Assembly: GCF_963678635.1 (NCBI RefSeq)
Contig: NC_087062.1
Coordinates: forward strand, 680,001-744,000
DNA: 64,000 bases
From: Symsagittifera roscoffensis
Lineage: Eukaryota; Xenacoelomorpha; Acoela; Convolutidae
Direction of reading: 5' to 3'
Under the pieces are notes generated by a model, which saw only the letters and a list, made by a program, of their open reading frames with translations, did not search any database and was not told the origin of the DNA. Below, piece by piece: positions 10,140 to 22,600 of this stretch; within the stretch, counting starts at the first letter, position 1, and the number at the start of each line of letters is the position of its first letter. The position numbers and the translations under genes are program-made.

Positions 10140-11170
10140 TATGGGATTTAATTTTTTTTTGCGACCCTTTGGAAAATTTTTGCTTTTCGCAGAAATTTCA
10201 TTTTTTCTCAAAAGCTACTGAACCAGTTTTCTAAACAATGGTGTCATTAGAAAAGCTGGCTGCTATTCTATGTGCCTGCATTTTTTGCTAGTCTCTTTTC
10301 AGTTTACACCACGTTCAAATATGTCTAAAATTCCCCTGAAATGTTCGAAAGCAGTAGATAAAAAACATTTCAGGGGAATTTTAGACATATTTGATTTTGA
10401 ATTTGTTCATTTTCTCAAATAATAAATGTGTAAATCTGAGATGAAAGTTTAAACTAAAACACTTATCATTGGAATCTCTCCTTCTCAAGCGGATATTCCC
10501 CCCTAAATTTGAAGAAAAAGTGATGGCCTCAAACAAGCCCATTTTTTTGACATTTTGGTGTATTTTTTTGACTGTTCGCAAAAACTACTCTGCGAAATCG
10601 GAGAATAAGAATTCAACCGGAAAAAAAAACGTGGTATGCGAATCTTCCCTGCTCAAGCGGTTTTGCCCTACGTTTTGAAAAAATATGGCTTTAGAAAATG
10701 TACAATTTTTGAAACTTTGCCCGTTTTTTGGAAACTTCTTTTTTTTTCTTCAAAAACTAACCTGCTGATCTTGAGGTTGGTTGATAATTCATTCTAACCA
10801 ACTTCGTGCTAAGATTTTTTTCTGCGTTATCTGTTTCGCCTTATTTGTTTTGTAGAAAATCCGATATGAACATCGGAAAAATCCATTTTTTGAAGTTTTT
10901 ACTGTTTTTTTTTGAAAAGAAATTTCATCACTGTTCTCGAAAGCTACTAGCTAAAGCCGAAAGTAAGTATTCATTCTGAAAATCAGGGTTTGGAAATCTT
11001 CCCTGCATACGAAAATATTCTCATGCTTTAGTAGAGAAATTTTTTTTTGAATTTAGGAAAAGCCAACTTTTCAATTTTTGATCCTTTTTGAAATCTTTTT
11101 CAATTTTTTTTTCGAAAACTACCCAGCAAAATCTGAGATAAAGAATTCAGTTGAAAGGTTGATTAGTAGT
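10140..11170 (+). repeat. Degenerate tandem repeat, about 160-200 bp unit
   Basis: The blocks recur in the same order: a cgaatcttccctgctcaagcgg-like start (about 10475, 10637, 10985), a T-run with TTTTGAAA, and an end like CAAAAACTAC.C.GC.AAATC.GA.AATAA.AATTCA. The units are strongly diverged. No coding content. Confidence 0.45.
10316..10393. repeat. Perfect 30-bp inverted repeat with 18-nt loop
   Basis: The left arm 10316-10345 (starts CAAATATGTC) and the right arm 10364-10393 (ends GACATATTTG) are exact reverse complements. It lies at the start of the degenerate tandem region. It may be a collapsed MITE or a hairpin-forming replication scar. Confidence 0.85.
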
Positions 11171-11339
11171 TTTTTTTCTTTAAATATGCAGCTAGTCCAC
11201 TACTTAAGCAGAAAAAGCACTGGGGTTTTGCGTTAAGTCCATTTTTGAAACTTTCAAAATTACGCATTTCGGTATCAGTACAAAATATGATCAAAATATT
11301 AAAATATGTGAATCTTGCATAAACTGGGCAACTAGTTTT

Positions 11340-11500
11340 TCTTCCAAGCGTCCGTGGCGCGATTGAGAGGAAGTGGAAATCCTAATCAACCGGTAGAAGA
11401 TACAAATACGGAACATTGAAATAGTTACACTTTTTTTGGTCGAGTTTCCTGCATCGCATTGGCAATTTGAAACTGCAGCTGCTTTATTGGTGACGAGTGT
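11340..11500 (+). repeat. tRNA-derived SINE-like repeat
   Basis: GCGTCCGTGGCGCGATTGAGAGG resembles the tRNA-like head at 3395. It is followed at 11449 by the TGCATCGCATTGGCAATTT block shared with 4683. Confidence 0.45.
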
Positions 11501-11652
11501 TAGTAAATTTACGAGCGGCCATGAAGCAGATGTGAGAACGTGTTACTCCCAAGCCTTGCAAAAAAGTTTCTGAAGGTGTCTTTTAAACCTTCTGTTAATT
11601 CACTGTGTTTTGCTTGTTTAGAGATTTTTTTTTGCATTTTCCTCGCTTGTTT

Positions 11653-11669
11653 GCGAAGCGCAGCTTCGC
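11653..11669. repeat. GCGAAGC-GCA-GCTTCGC hairpin
   Basis: A perfect 7-bp stem with a 3-nt loop, followed by CTCTGTG. A related hairpin with the same CTCTGT tail is at 4914-4930. Confidence 0.6.
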
Positions 11670-11869
11670 CTCTGTGTGATAAGTTAAATTGGCACGCCAA
11701 AGTGCTTGCACAAAAACAGGATATTTCCAAATCATGCAAGCACATTCACATTAACTCAAAAGTGATGATTTTTTTTTTTCATATAAAGTCTGTAAAAACT
11801 AAATTGCCCGAGCAGTGCGTTATATTTTTAAAACTGAGACATTATGTCTAATCATATTTTAAGTGATTT

Positions 11870-13408
11870 TGTCTCTTTAGATACATAATGCAGTACGGAA
11901 TACTAAGATATAGAGGTAGGAGTTATAGCTCCCCGCTACTTTTGTATATGTAGCAGAAGAAAATCGAGCCACGTATTTTCATTAAGTTGAGCTGTAAAAA
12001 TATAAGGACTGGCTTTCAAAACGCTAATTTTTTGAACGTTCATGAACTATATTTTTGAGCTGCTATGGTTTGTTTTATGAGCAATTTCGCGCCTATAAAG
12101 CTTGACTTTTCTAAAAAGAAAAAGAAGTTTCAATATACAATACTAGTAGAGCTACCAAAGGTCTAATCAAATTTTCCTTTTTGAAGGACTAAAATTAAAC
12201 AAGCATTTTTGAGCTATCGTGGTGCAAAGCTTTCTGTTGTTTTGAACGAGAGTAATTTCCCTCAAAACTAACTTGTTTTTCTCATTTTAAAAACCAATTT
12301 ATAGCTTTGAACTAATATAACAATTTATAACTCAGTTTGAAGTAATGAAGAATTGAATTTTCAGTAAACCCAAAGGGGTTGTAACAATTTGGTTTTGTTT
12401 TAAAGGAAATGAGTATAGACATTTTCCTGCCTGCTCGAGGGTTAGAGATTTTTCATTGTAACAAGCGGAATTTTAGTACGGTAATTTCTGCGACCAATAG
12501 GAATTTTCCTGAAATTCTTTAAATTATTCAGGTTTTTACCTTAGGCTTAAATCAACTAAAAGAACTTGAATTTTATGCGCCAAGTTGATTATTTAAGATT
12601 AAGGCAGCAAAGCATGTGATCCCCATGGATTTGTTAGCTGTCCTCACTGATGCATATAAATATTCTTCAAAATTATCTGATATTAATCTATAATAACAGA
12701 GAAATAAATTCTTTTTCACTTTTTGAAATATGAAAATGGCATTGTATGACATCGGCCTTTTAAATTCCTTTTTTAGTTTGAAAGTTAAAATGTTTGTGCA
12801 TTTCAGTAGTTTTGGAGACATGTTGGTCACAAATCACTCAAAATTTGATTTTATAAGTTGTTGTATTATTGAACAAATAACTCAAAATTTGATTTTATAA
12901 GTTGTTGTATTATTGAAATAGAAACCCCTGATAGATGAGTCTAGATAAATTGTACGGTTGCTTTACATATCACCGTTTTTGTTTAAGTTTTGAGAAGCTG
13001 TTTCTACGTTCAACGAGCTATTTGAAGCACTATAGTTTTTCTTAATGCGTGATCTGATAAACCTTCCTACAAATCTTTTATCAGTTTTGTTTTGATTTTG
13101 TTTGCTCTGCTTTAATTGTTTTTATTGTTGTGGCGGTTGTTGAAGTACTTGGGTAAGTGCAAAAAAATGTTTATGATAAGATTCAGAAAAGCTGTTTAAA
13201 CTAGCTAGAGGTTTAAAGATAGAAAATTTGGGTCAGATTGGTTAATTACTTGAAGAATCGTATGTCCCTCCCTTTCAGTTGTTTGGTAAGCTATCGTCAG
13301 CGTATTTGAAATTTACAGCAGCTCGTAAACATTTTTAGAGCCGTAAAACTGTAAACATCAGAGTAATTGGATGACTCGAATTGACTCAACCTTTTATATT
13401 CAGAAACC
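11870..13408. other. AT-rich stretch, no gene seen
   Basis: No gene was recognised. The only clear structure is a 38-bp exact direct repeat at 12836-12873 and 12880-12917 (period 44). Confidence 0.5.
12836..12917 (+). repeat. 38-bp exact direct repeat pair
   Basis: Copies at 12836-12873 and 12880-12917 are identical and separated by six bases, which points to a recent local duplication. Confidence 0.8.
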
Positions 13409-13958
13409 AAGCAAGACAAGACTGCTCGTATCAGGGCGAAGCCCTAAATGTTCCGACTGCCTTTTAAGGTTTATGGAGCAGCAGTAAAAACATAAAAAAA
13501 TTAAATCAAATAAAATAAAATGAAAATTTTTTTTTTCCAAAATTTGATAGTTTTTTTATGAAAAACATCATATCCCCACACGCCATATAAAGTACAAAAA
13601 GATAGATTTCGTCCCTTGTAAGGAATCAGTTATGGCAAATAAGCTTCGTTCAACCAATTTGGAACGATTTATAAGACGGATTAAATTTCCGCTTAAGCGT
13701 TGATAGCGCGAATTATATCGCGCGTTAATTGTCCCAAATTGGTCAAAATGGCAATCTTTAAACCCTCATAACTTTACGAAAAACGATCACAGGTGAAATA
13801 TCTTTTCAAATTTAAGCTCAAGACAACAATGGCTTTCGAATGATATAAAAAAATTTGTCAAAAATGGCTAGTTAAAAAGTCGAAATTTGTCTGAAGAAAA
13901 AACCCACCCCGAGCACAAATATTCCGTTACTTTCGTATCGAAAGTCGGAACAATAAGC
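13409..13958 (-). repeat. Dispersed repeat, copy B (inverted relative to copy A)
   Basis: Reverse-complement copy of 786-1237. GACAAGACTGCTCGTATCAGGGCGAAGCCCT forms one end in two segments, and CTTTCGTATCGAAAGTCGGAAC forms the other. A TA-flanked MITE begins only a few bases after its end. Confidence 0.7.
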
Positions 13959-13963
13959 ATATA

Positions 13964-14694
13964 CAGTGCTTATTTCAATTAACCGGACAAAACGCATTAA
14001 ATTTGAAATTTAAAACGCGTTTTTCTCAAATTGGGTTGAGTTTAGGTGAAAACTTATGAAGACAAAACTTGCTTAGAATTTTAGCAGAAGTAATATGGTG
14101 TAATTTGTTTTGCGAAATTAGGGTCCGAAATTTTACCCCAAAAATGGGTCATTTTGGCTTTTCTTAGTTAATCAAAAATTACGCCAAAAATACCCAGTCA
14201 ATCACAGACATAATTATATCAAAGTGAGCCCCTTACGTAGTTCAACAAACTTTAAGAAGGGTATTTTTTCCAAAAATAATTGCATATTGTTTTAAAATTG
14301 TTTTTAAATAAAAAGGTGGTATTTTATATAGTAAAAATGACCTTTTTTGTCTATCAAACAAAAAAAATTAACTTATACCACATTTTGGAGATTATACCCT
14401 TATTAAAGTTTGTTGGGCTACGTAAGGGGCTCACTTTGATATAATTGTGTCTGTGATCGACTGGGTATTTTTGGCATAATTTTTGATTAACTAAGAAAAG
14501 CCAAAATGAACCATTTTTGGGGTAAAATTTCGGACCTGAATTTCGCAAAACAAATTACACCATATTAATTCTGCTGAAATTCTAAGCAAGTTTTGTCTTC
14601 ATCAGTTTTCACCTAAACTCAACCCAATTTGAGAAAAATGCGTTTTAAATTTCAAGTTTAACGCGTTTTGTCCGGTTAATTTAAATCAGCACTG
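13964..14694. mobile_element. Tc1/mariner-type MITE with about 300-bp inverted arms
   Basis: The left arm (13964 to about 14264) and the right arm (about 14394-14694) are inverted copies. The termini are CAGTGCT and AGCACTG. They are flanked by TA on both sides (13962-13963, 14695-14696), the target duplication of the Tc1/mariner superfamily. The roughly 130-bp centre has no coding capacity, so the element depended on a transposase in trans. Confidence 0.85.
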
Positions 14695-15355
14695 TAGCAA
14701 GATAGAAATTGCCCGCAGGAATATTTCGTGGAGTACATTGCTGTAAAATTCTGAAAATTCTTCGCGTCTTCTGTAATTTGTTTCTTGCATGATAAACCCA
14801 TTTCACAATAGAAGTACCTTCTAGTCTTAAATCAAAACTAAGATAGATAATTTGGAGCTTAGTTTTTTCTATAAAAAGGGGTGCAAAGTTCTTGATCTCG
14901 ATTGGTAAAAGTAAAAATGAACCATTTTTGGGGTAAAATTTCGGACCTGAATTTCGCAAAACAAATTACACCATATTAATTCTGCTGAAATTCTAAGCAA
15001 GTTTTGTCTTCATAAGTTTTCACCTAAACTCAACCCAATTTGAGAAAAATGCGTTTTAAATTTCAAGTTTAACGCATTTTGTCCGGTTAATTTAAATCAG
15101 CACTGTAGCAAGATAGAAATTGCGCACGCCCGGAAAATGTTTAATTTCACGCCCGCAGGAATATTTCGTGGAGTACATTGCTGTAAAATTCTGAAAATTC
15201 TTCGCGTCTTCTGTAATTTGTTTCTTGCATGATAAACCCATTTCACAATAGAAGTACCTTCTAGTCTTAAATCAAAACTAAGATAGATAATTTGGAGCTT
15301 CGTTTTTTCTATAAAAAGGGGTGCAAAGTTCTTGATCTCGATTGGTAAAACACAA
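14504..15355. repeat. Tandem duplication (about 411-bp period) of MITE arm plus LINE fragment
   Basis: The outer part of the MITE right arm and the following LINE piece (14504-14914) are repeated at 14915-15355. The MITE end at 14694 corresponds to 15105. The second copy has about 27 extra bases near 15125-15150. The duplication must post-date the MITE insertion. Confidence 0.8.
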
Positions 15356-15650
15356 CATTTTGATATATTAAAACTAGGCTCGTGATCAGTCGCCCAAAGT
15401 TCAAGTACATACAAGTACATATACATCCTGCTGATTGAAATAGAGAGGAGCGGGTTATGTTTTCAGTTTTGTATCATCAGGGAAACTACAACAGGCTGAA
15501 ATGGCAAATCGACCATGTCATCTTTGAAAATGATTAACAACAAAGGTCCAAGTACACTTCGTTGTATCACTTAACTTGTTAGTGGTAATAGTAAGAGTTC
15601 AGATAAACACCAGTTACATTGCTTCAGTTCTATTGTAAAATTTTGAAGCT
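15107..15650 (-). pseudogene. Non-LTR retrotransposon reverse-transcriptase relic
   Basis: Read on the minus strand, about 15500-15560 gives QRSVLGPLLLIIFKDD, the LINE RT block normally G-x-P-Q-G-S-VLGPLLF. About 15100-15400 gives the post-palm region with HARNKLQKTRRIFRIL and KLNIFRACAISIL, typical of the segment after the RT palm. Frames change between the blocks and the catalytic aspartate pair is not in frame. A dead, 5'-truncated copy. Confidence 0.7.
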
Positions 15651-16581
15651 GGACGAAAACTTAAATAAAAGTACGTGATGAGAATTGGGAAGGGGTGTAG
15701 AGGTAAAAGGCACTAGAAATTATCCGAAATCATTAAGTTTTTTTTCTATTTTCAAATAAGTGAAGGTGATTAAAATTTGGTGATTACGATTGAGTGATGA
15801 AGTTCAAGAAAGTGTAGAAGAGAAGGTGAGTAGATGTTTTCCAGAAACTGCTTGACTTATCTTGTGGTTCATTGATTCGAATAGTTTTATTGATTCGTAT
15901 CCCGGAAACCCGTAAGTGGAACGCCTCGCAGAATTTTGGCGGAAATTTGAAATTCCTGAGTGGTTTTTGTATAGCATAAGGCATCGCGGATTTATAATAT
16001 GTTTATTCTGAATAGAGCTTATCTGCGGGGTGTCATATTTATAGGTAGCTTCTCCTACTTTTTTTTTGTAAAAAAGCGTTACTGTAAGTGGGCCAGCTCG
16101 GTCAACTTTCTCAAATCTAGGTCATGTGCATTTATATTTTTTTTCTGACGTTATTTTTACCGTTTTCACGAAGGTCATAGTGCGTTTTATTTTTATCGGA
16201 AACTACAATTTTTGTAGTCTCGCTGATACCCCTTGATGAATTTGGTCGTTTGCTCTTGTTTTTTATCCAAGTTGTTCGAGGGTAATGGTGCATCTGTGTT
16301 TCTCATTGGAATTTTGGCTCGAAATACCCTCGTGTCGCTAGAGATATGCATAATTACTCAGTTCGGTTAGTTTTGAAATTGCACATTTTTTTATCTGTTT
16401 GCGAGAGGACTCCTTCAGTTAGACTGTTCGCTTGCTGTTTTGCTGCAGCCTAAGGAAGAAACAAATGGGCACGTGCTCTCGTCGTCGAAAATATCATTTC
16501 GGTTTTTTCGTCTCGCCAATTCTGTCTTTTAAATAACAATCGTTGTTCTGCATAGTTAATTTGACTGCAGTTTTCAGAGAA
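15651..16581. other. 5' flank of AGPAT5
   Basis: No coding sequence was recognised. An E-box (CACGTG) lies at about 16471 and a pyrimidine-rich CG-containing stretch at about 16480-16520, which is a plausible promoter area. No clear TATA box. Confidence 0.35.
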
Positions 16582-16614
16582 ATGTTTGGTTATTGTTTGA
16601 TCTTGCTCGGGTGA
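16582..16614 (+). other. Short upstream ORF before AGPAT5 start
   Basis: ATG at 16582 opens ten codons and stops with TGA at 16612-16614, eleven nt before the AGPAT5 ATG. If it is on the mRNA, it would lower initiation at the main start. The transcript 5' end is not known. Confidence 0.4.
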
Positions 16615-16624
16615 CCTTTCTGCA

Positions 16625-19600
16625 ATGCGGTTGGTGGATGCGCCCCGGTACATCATGGCGCTGCCTATGCTGGGGCTGGCAGTGTTGCAATGTGGGGCCT
16701 ACTCTATTCTGTGGACCTCGTGGCGACTGGTGTCTCTCTGTCTGCCCAGCAAGTACTATCCGAAGGGGGATGACTTCCTGTTTGAGAGATACCAGCAGCT
16801 CATCATATTCATCATCGAGAGCTGTGCCGGAGCTCAGGTACATCACCATGCCCGTTGTCTTTTTTTTCAGTTGTGATTGTATAAAACTTAGTCGAACCAA
16901 AATCTCAGTCTTTTTTAATCCGACTCTCGGCCGTGAGGGGGGGGGGGGGGGGCATGGGGTTTAGCTGTTGGAAGGGATTATGGCGTAGGGTCTGTTTTTT
17001 TTACAGCAGATTCTGACTACATCTAAGACAACTCTTAGGGGGTTAAGTGCGGTGTCAAATTGAAGCCCTTTCAGCCGTGTTTTGGGTTCACAAAATCTTT
17101 CTTAATTGTTGTCATAGAGTTGAGTTGAAAAAAAACGGTCCTTTTTTCGGTTTTCTGAGTTCCTTTACACTTTTCCAACCTTCTGTTGGCTATGTTTTCA
17201 GCTAGTACTGTACGGTGATGGGAAAGAAGTCCTGAAGAAGAGAGAGAATGTCATCTGGCTCTCAAATCATCAGAGTGCAGGTGCTCAATCAAGTTATCAA
17301 GTTGCTTTTTGCTCATTAAATCATCCATTATTGCAGACACTTAAGTGTATGTTGAGTGCTGAGTAGTTTTTTAATCTGGTTTTGTTATTTTTCTGAGTCA
17401 TCATTCTATCTGGTTTGTATTGAAAGAGATCGATTTTAGCCGACTGGGTTGTGTGTGAGATATTGGCTCTCAATCAGGGTTCTCTGGCAGGAGTGCGATA
17501 CATTCTCAAGGACACCATCAAGTACATGCCCATTTTCGGATGGTACTTTCCTCAGCACAACTGTGTCTACGTCAGACGCACTGGCACTCCCAGAGACATC
17601 GAGGATATCGAGAGACAGCTGCAGGTGTATCCGAGGCTGCAGATGCCAGTGTGGTTGGTGATATTTCCAGAGGGAACTAGATACAACCCAGACAAGCCCA
17701 AAGTAGTTGAAAAGAGTCAGCAGTTCGCACAGAAATTAAGTTAGCACTCTTCACTCCACGCGGCAACCGACCTTTTACCAGACCGACATTTTACCAGAAA
17801 ATTTAACACATGGGATTTTTACCAGACTCAAAACACGAATTTGATCGGCAGATGCATTGACTCCGTTTAGTCTGGTTTAGAAAACTATTTTTCACAGTTT
17901 CTCAGCCAAATTTTGTTTGATTTAAACGCTTCCTTTTCGAATATCCACTAATTTTGCAAGGGTACTGCAATCGGGTAATAGACCTTTTTTCCCCGGGAAA
18001 TGACTTTGTTCACAGTATATTCAAAATTAGAAATGGTAAGTTTAGATTCAGCTCATAACGAATTCAAGATTATGTTCGTCTACGGACACGCTGAAATAGA
18101 ACATGAAATAGAAATTGAACTGATTCTATGTGCCCACGCAATCGCCAAAATCCCTTTGAACAACTTCTAATAATGCGAATAGCTTCACTGAGTGCATACA
18201 TGCGATTGCTCGTGCTTATGCAATTGAATTGCTGGGCAAAAATGAACCAAAACAGAAGTTACATTTTGTTTCTCTAGTAGAGAAATGTCATTGAAAGAAG
18301 TGAATTTTATAAATTTCATTTCAATTTCTTTTTGGAATGGAAGGCAAATGAAGCTCTTCGAAAACATGAGGTTTAGAGATGGGTTTTAATTTTTAAAATT
18401 CCCAACGGGATAAACTTTACCGATTGATTCAGATATCTCAAATTGCGTCTTCAACTTAGCAAAAAAATGTTAATCATCAAACATTTTGAAATTTAAGGTG
18501 ATTTATTTTTTTTCGTGACCTTTTTTTCGTCACCTTTTTCGTGACCATTTTTTTTCTGTCTCCTGTAGTGCACTGGCTCTTTTCCAACTGTGTTTTGGCT
18601 ATGTTTTGTTTTTATTCGATAATAACTTTAGCTTTTTGTCGCATTCAGATCTGCCAGTGCTGAAACACCACTTGACGCCTCGAGTTAAAGCAGCTTTTTT
18701 GAGTGTACAGCAGTTACGTAACTATGCGGATGCAGTCTATGACGTTACCATTGGTTATGAGGAGCGCTATTTGCCCACCAACTTAGCAATCAGAAACAGC
18801 AACATTAGCTTCACAGGTGATTATAGTAGGAAACTTACGAGTCGCTTATCTTGTGTGCCCATTTCATATGGTACTTCTCTAATAACATTGAACTCTATTC
18901 TGCTTCGTAATTGCTGTTTACTTGCCAAGCATTTTTTAACCGAGATCTAAGTCGGGTTTCAGTTAATATCGCTTTTATCCGAGAACAGATTGTCAACTCC
19001 AATCCTGCTTCTTGTCTCCTCAAAAGCTTAATATTCACTAGGGGGGTTAGTTTTACTTTTGGAGCTAGTTTAATTGACATAAGCTTCAGTTTAGACTTCG
19101 GCATGGGTTTCTACAAAAGAGTACATGTGAAAGTGACCAGAATAGACATCAAAGGTGCCCCTGAAACGGAAGAGGAGTTCCAGACATGGCTGCATGACAA
19201 GTTCCAGCAGAAAGACAAGTAGGTTTCCTTCACTGAGGTCTTAAGTGTTTCTGAGCCCGGCTAAGACATTTTCTCTTTCAGTGAAAATTGCTCACAACCA
19301 TTTTTTGTGTCATTCAATGTAGTGAAGACATTTATTGAGGTCATGTACTTTTTCAGGCTCAAATTTGACTTTTTGCGGTTTGATGAGATTTTACTTAAGT
19401 TTATCTCAAGTTCATTTGCTATAAGGAGGGCAAATTAGGCTCCTTAATTAAGAAAGCGGAATTGGCGCGAAAAAAAAACGTGAATATATTTGGTTTCGAA
19501 AGTGGGTTTGAATAAATAAATTGCCTTGTGGGAAAAGGGTAGCTATTGAACCAGTTTTCTCTGACTGGGTTAGTTTTGAAGAAAGTGCCTGTCAGAACAT

Positions 19601-22600
19601 GTTCTTGAACTTGAAAAATCTTTGTTTAAAAGTGATCGTTGTATACTTGTCGCTTTCCTTGATCATTGAAATCTTTCAACTTTGTTTTGTTTTAACTGTT
19701 GATACTTTAACTCATGTTTTCTAACTGGAATGATAATGTGAAACATTACTGCTGTTTTTTGTCGGTAGCTGTTAACAAATGGCGTCTCCACTGCCGTCGT
19801 AACTCGTGTCTCTCTTCGTCCTTTTTCAGTACTCACTAATGCCAAATGTAAAGAAGCTTTTGAGCGTCTTTTTGTCTGTAAAACAGTAGCTGTGGCAATC
19901 TCGGGGTTCACTAAGACCGGGAAAAAATCTTTTCCAGCAGTCCTAAAGTAGTGTCCAGTGAGCAGAGCAGGTTTTGACCCGTTAAACCGAGGAGAAAATC
20001 TACCGTGCCCGGTTTTGATTGGCAGTTTTTGATGCGGAGAACCAAGAAAAACTAAGGCGACGTTACCTATGATCGTTCTAGTGGCCAGTTTTCGGGGCGC
20101 CGAAAAAAATGCTCTCGTAATTCAATTAGCGACTTCGACGGGTTTATCTCACAGTCTTCTATTGTTTATGTTGTTTGTTTGGCCTGACATTTAAATAAGT
20201 TTACTATGTCGTGAAGACTGTAAGAACAACTTGTATGGCTGTTGCTGGTGTCTTTATTGACTTTCGATAAGTGGTTGAGGTGAGTGCTGTATCCGTAGTG
20301 CAGATATCAAGAAGGCGTGTAAGTCCACGAGCAATACTTTTTGTGCTACATGGAGATTCGTTGAACCCGTGTAGTTGTGGGAGTTGAAATATTGAGGCTC
20401 GTTGAAACTTTGGCTTTTGAACCAGTAGGTTTCTGGCTTTTTCGATAGTTATTGGATCTATTCAATTGAGCGGCGAGAAGGTTTTTTCTTCGTCAAGGAG
20501 GTGATCTGTTTCGCTGTTGTTCAAATTAAATCGCTGTTGAGATCCATTTTGTGAAAGATTCGCGTAGAAAAGTCGTGTAGTGATCAGCTCTATGATTTTG
20601 TGAGCTCCGACGGAGATTTCTAAGCGCAGCTCATCATTGTGAGCTTGACTCTGAAACAATTTCCGTTTTACAATGAAGGTGCTCAAGTGTCCTCGTTTTA
20701 GTGCAGCCAGTTGCAATGTGCAACAGAGTTTTTACATTTAATGTTCACAAAAATTGAGTGATGATCAGCGATGATCAGCTCTGTAATTTTGGTGAGCTCC
20801 GACCAAAAATTCTTCGCTAAATTTACTTTTTTTTGTCCCCCGGCCTGCTTAGTGCAGGACCAACCATGTGGGAGATGGGGATGTCATCCATTTCTCCGCA
20901 GCCGGTCCTACATTGAGGAGGCGGATAACACTGGGACCCCACCAGCCGTGACCGAAGCGGGTTTCGAACGTGTGACCCTCGTGTTGAGAGACGTGTTCCT
21001 AACCCACTCGACCACGGATGCTCAGCTAATTGGACTCGTTTTATTCTATCCAGCAGTTGAATCTTGACATCATTCTGTTTGGTATTGCTTAGCGACCGAG
21101 ACAAGACTGCACCATAGACTGCACCATGCCTAGTTGATATCAATTATTTTTTTGAAGTTGTTTTTTTGCAGCTTGGTCAGCGTGCTATCTTTTTATAAAA
21201 GAGACTAGATTTTTATAAATGACCCCTAGAAAAATGACGTCACCCGCGCATGTTCTGCTGCTGCATATGTTCTTTTTTTTGGATATATTCCATGGCGTTC
21301 GCACAGTCGAATTCACTGTAGATACTGAAGTGATCACCAGTGAAAAGGAGAGATAGCAAACAGTTGCAAGTGAATTCTCTCCTTGTAAAACTACTGCCAA
21401 TACAGCTTGTTCGAATCGCCAGTAAAAAAAAACAGCCATGGCAGCTTACAGGCAATTTCCATAGCCAGCACGGGGACATTAGACGCGTGTGTATCATTCC
21501 AGCTGGTTTTCTCAATATTTTTAAGTCGATAGTTATGGATGGAACAAATCAAAAAGAGGCACCAACCCGCAGTATTTTTGTAAATTGTAAATTATTGTTG
21601 AGACACGAACCTCATCAGAATTATGAAACTAACTTCAGAACTAACTCTAATTCTTGATAAAATGCCATTGGTCACATAATCCAGTTGGGGACAGGAGAAA
21701 ATGATTTTTTGTCAATGTCGAATCAGCTTTGGATGCGCATTTGTCCATCCATAAGTCGCGCGTTCAAACTCACTATCGCACCAAACATCAGAACTTTTGT
21801 TGTGAAGCCTGGAAGACTTCGTTCGCTTTCTTTTGAATTTCAAAGATTATATAAGACCCATGCTTGACACTGTTAGCTGAACTTTCGTCATTAGCGATTA
21901 CCAATGCGTCCGCAATAGAAACCGAAGGCTCCTTCACTCTCACAATCGAGTTTTGATGGATTTTCTTGGCTTTTGTCGTCAGCACCAACCAAACTTCATC
22001 TCGAGGAGAAAAATAGGAGCTCAATGAGAGATGCTCCGTTTATGTGCACTTGAGAAAAACATGAGGCGCCGCGGGCAGTTTGAATGGATGGAAGCGGTTT
22101 ACTGCTTCCGTCAGCTTAGCTGCTGCTGAGACTTCTCTTTTGTCAGGTTTTAACACATCTTTTCAAGGCTTCATTTATTAACAGACAGGTAGCCTGCATT
22201 CTATAAAGCCCCCCAAAATGTTTTTTTTTGCTTGTATAGACCTCCTATTGTTTTCTGAGATGGTTTCACCTTGAATGGTTTTACCATGTGCTCATCATTA
22301 CACTCTAGCCTTCAGGTCTTCTTTGGAGAGGAGAGGTATACCCTCCATCGACAACAATAGAATCTGTTGATAAAACAAAAGCGTTCCACATACAAATATC
22401 TACAGTTTTAGTTTGGATCACCCGAATTGGAAAACACTTTTGTTGCACAGTTGAGATTAGAATTGAAATTGAAAAATGTGGGAAAAATGATCCTTGAAAG
22501 ATGATCTTGACTGCTTCAACACCATGCCTAAGTAGGCTTCGGGTGTCCGTTAGCAGGGGAAAACTAGCACATGTTTAAGGCATCTAATTCCGCTGTGGTA

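Noticed and set aside
20850-21028. Functional tRNA gene on the minus strand
   Set aside because: A and B boxes are good, but the acceptor stem does not close and a non-tRNA GC-rich tail follows, so it is better called a SINE.
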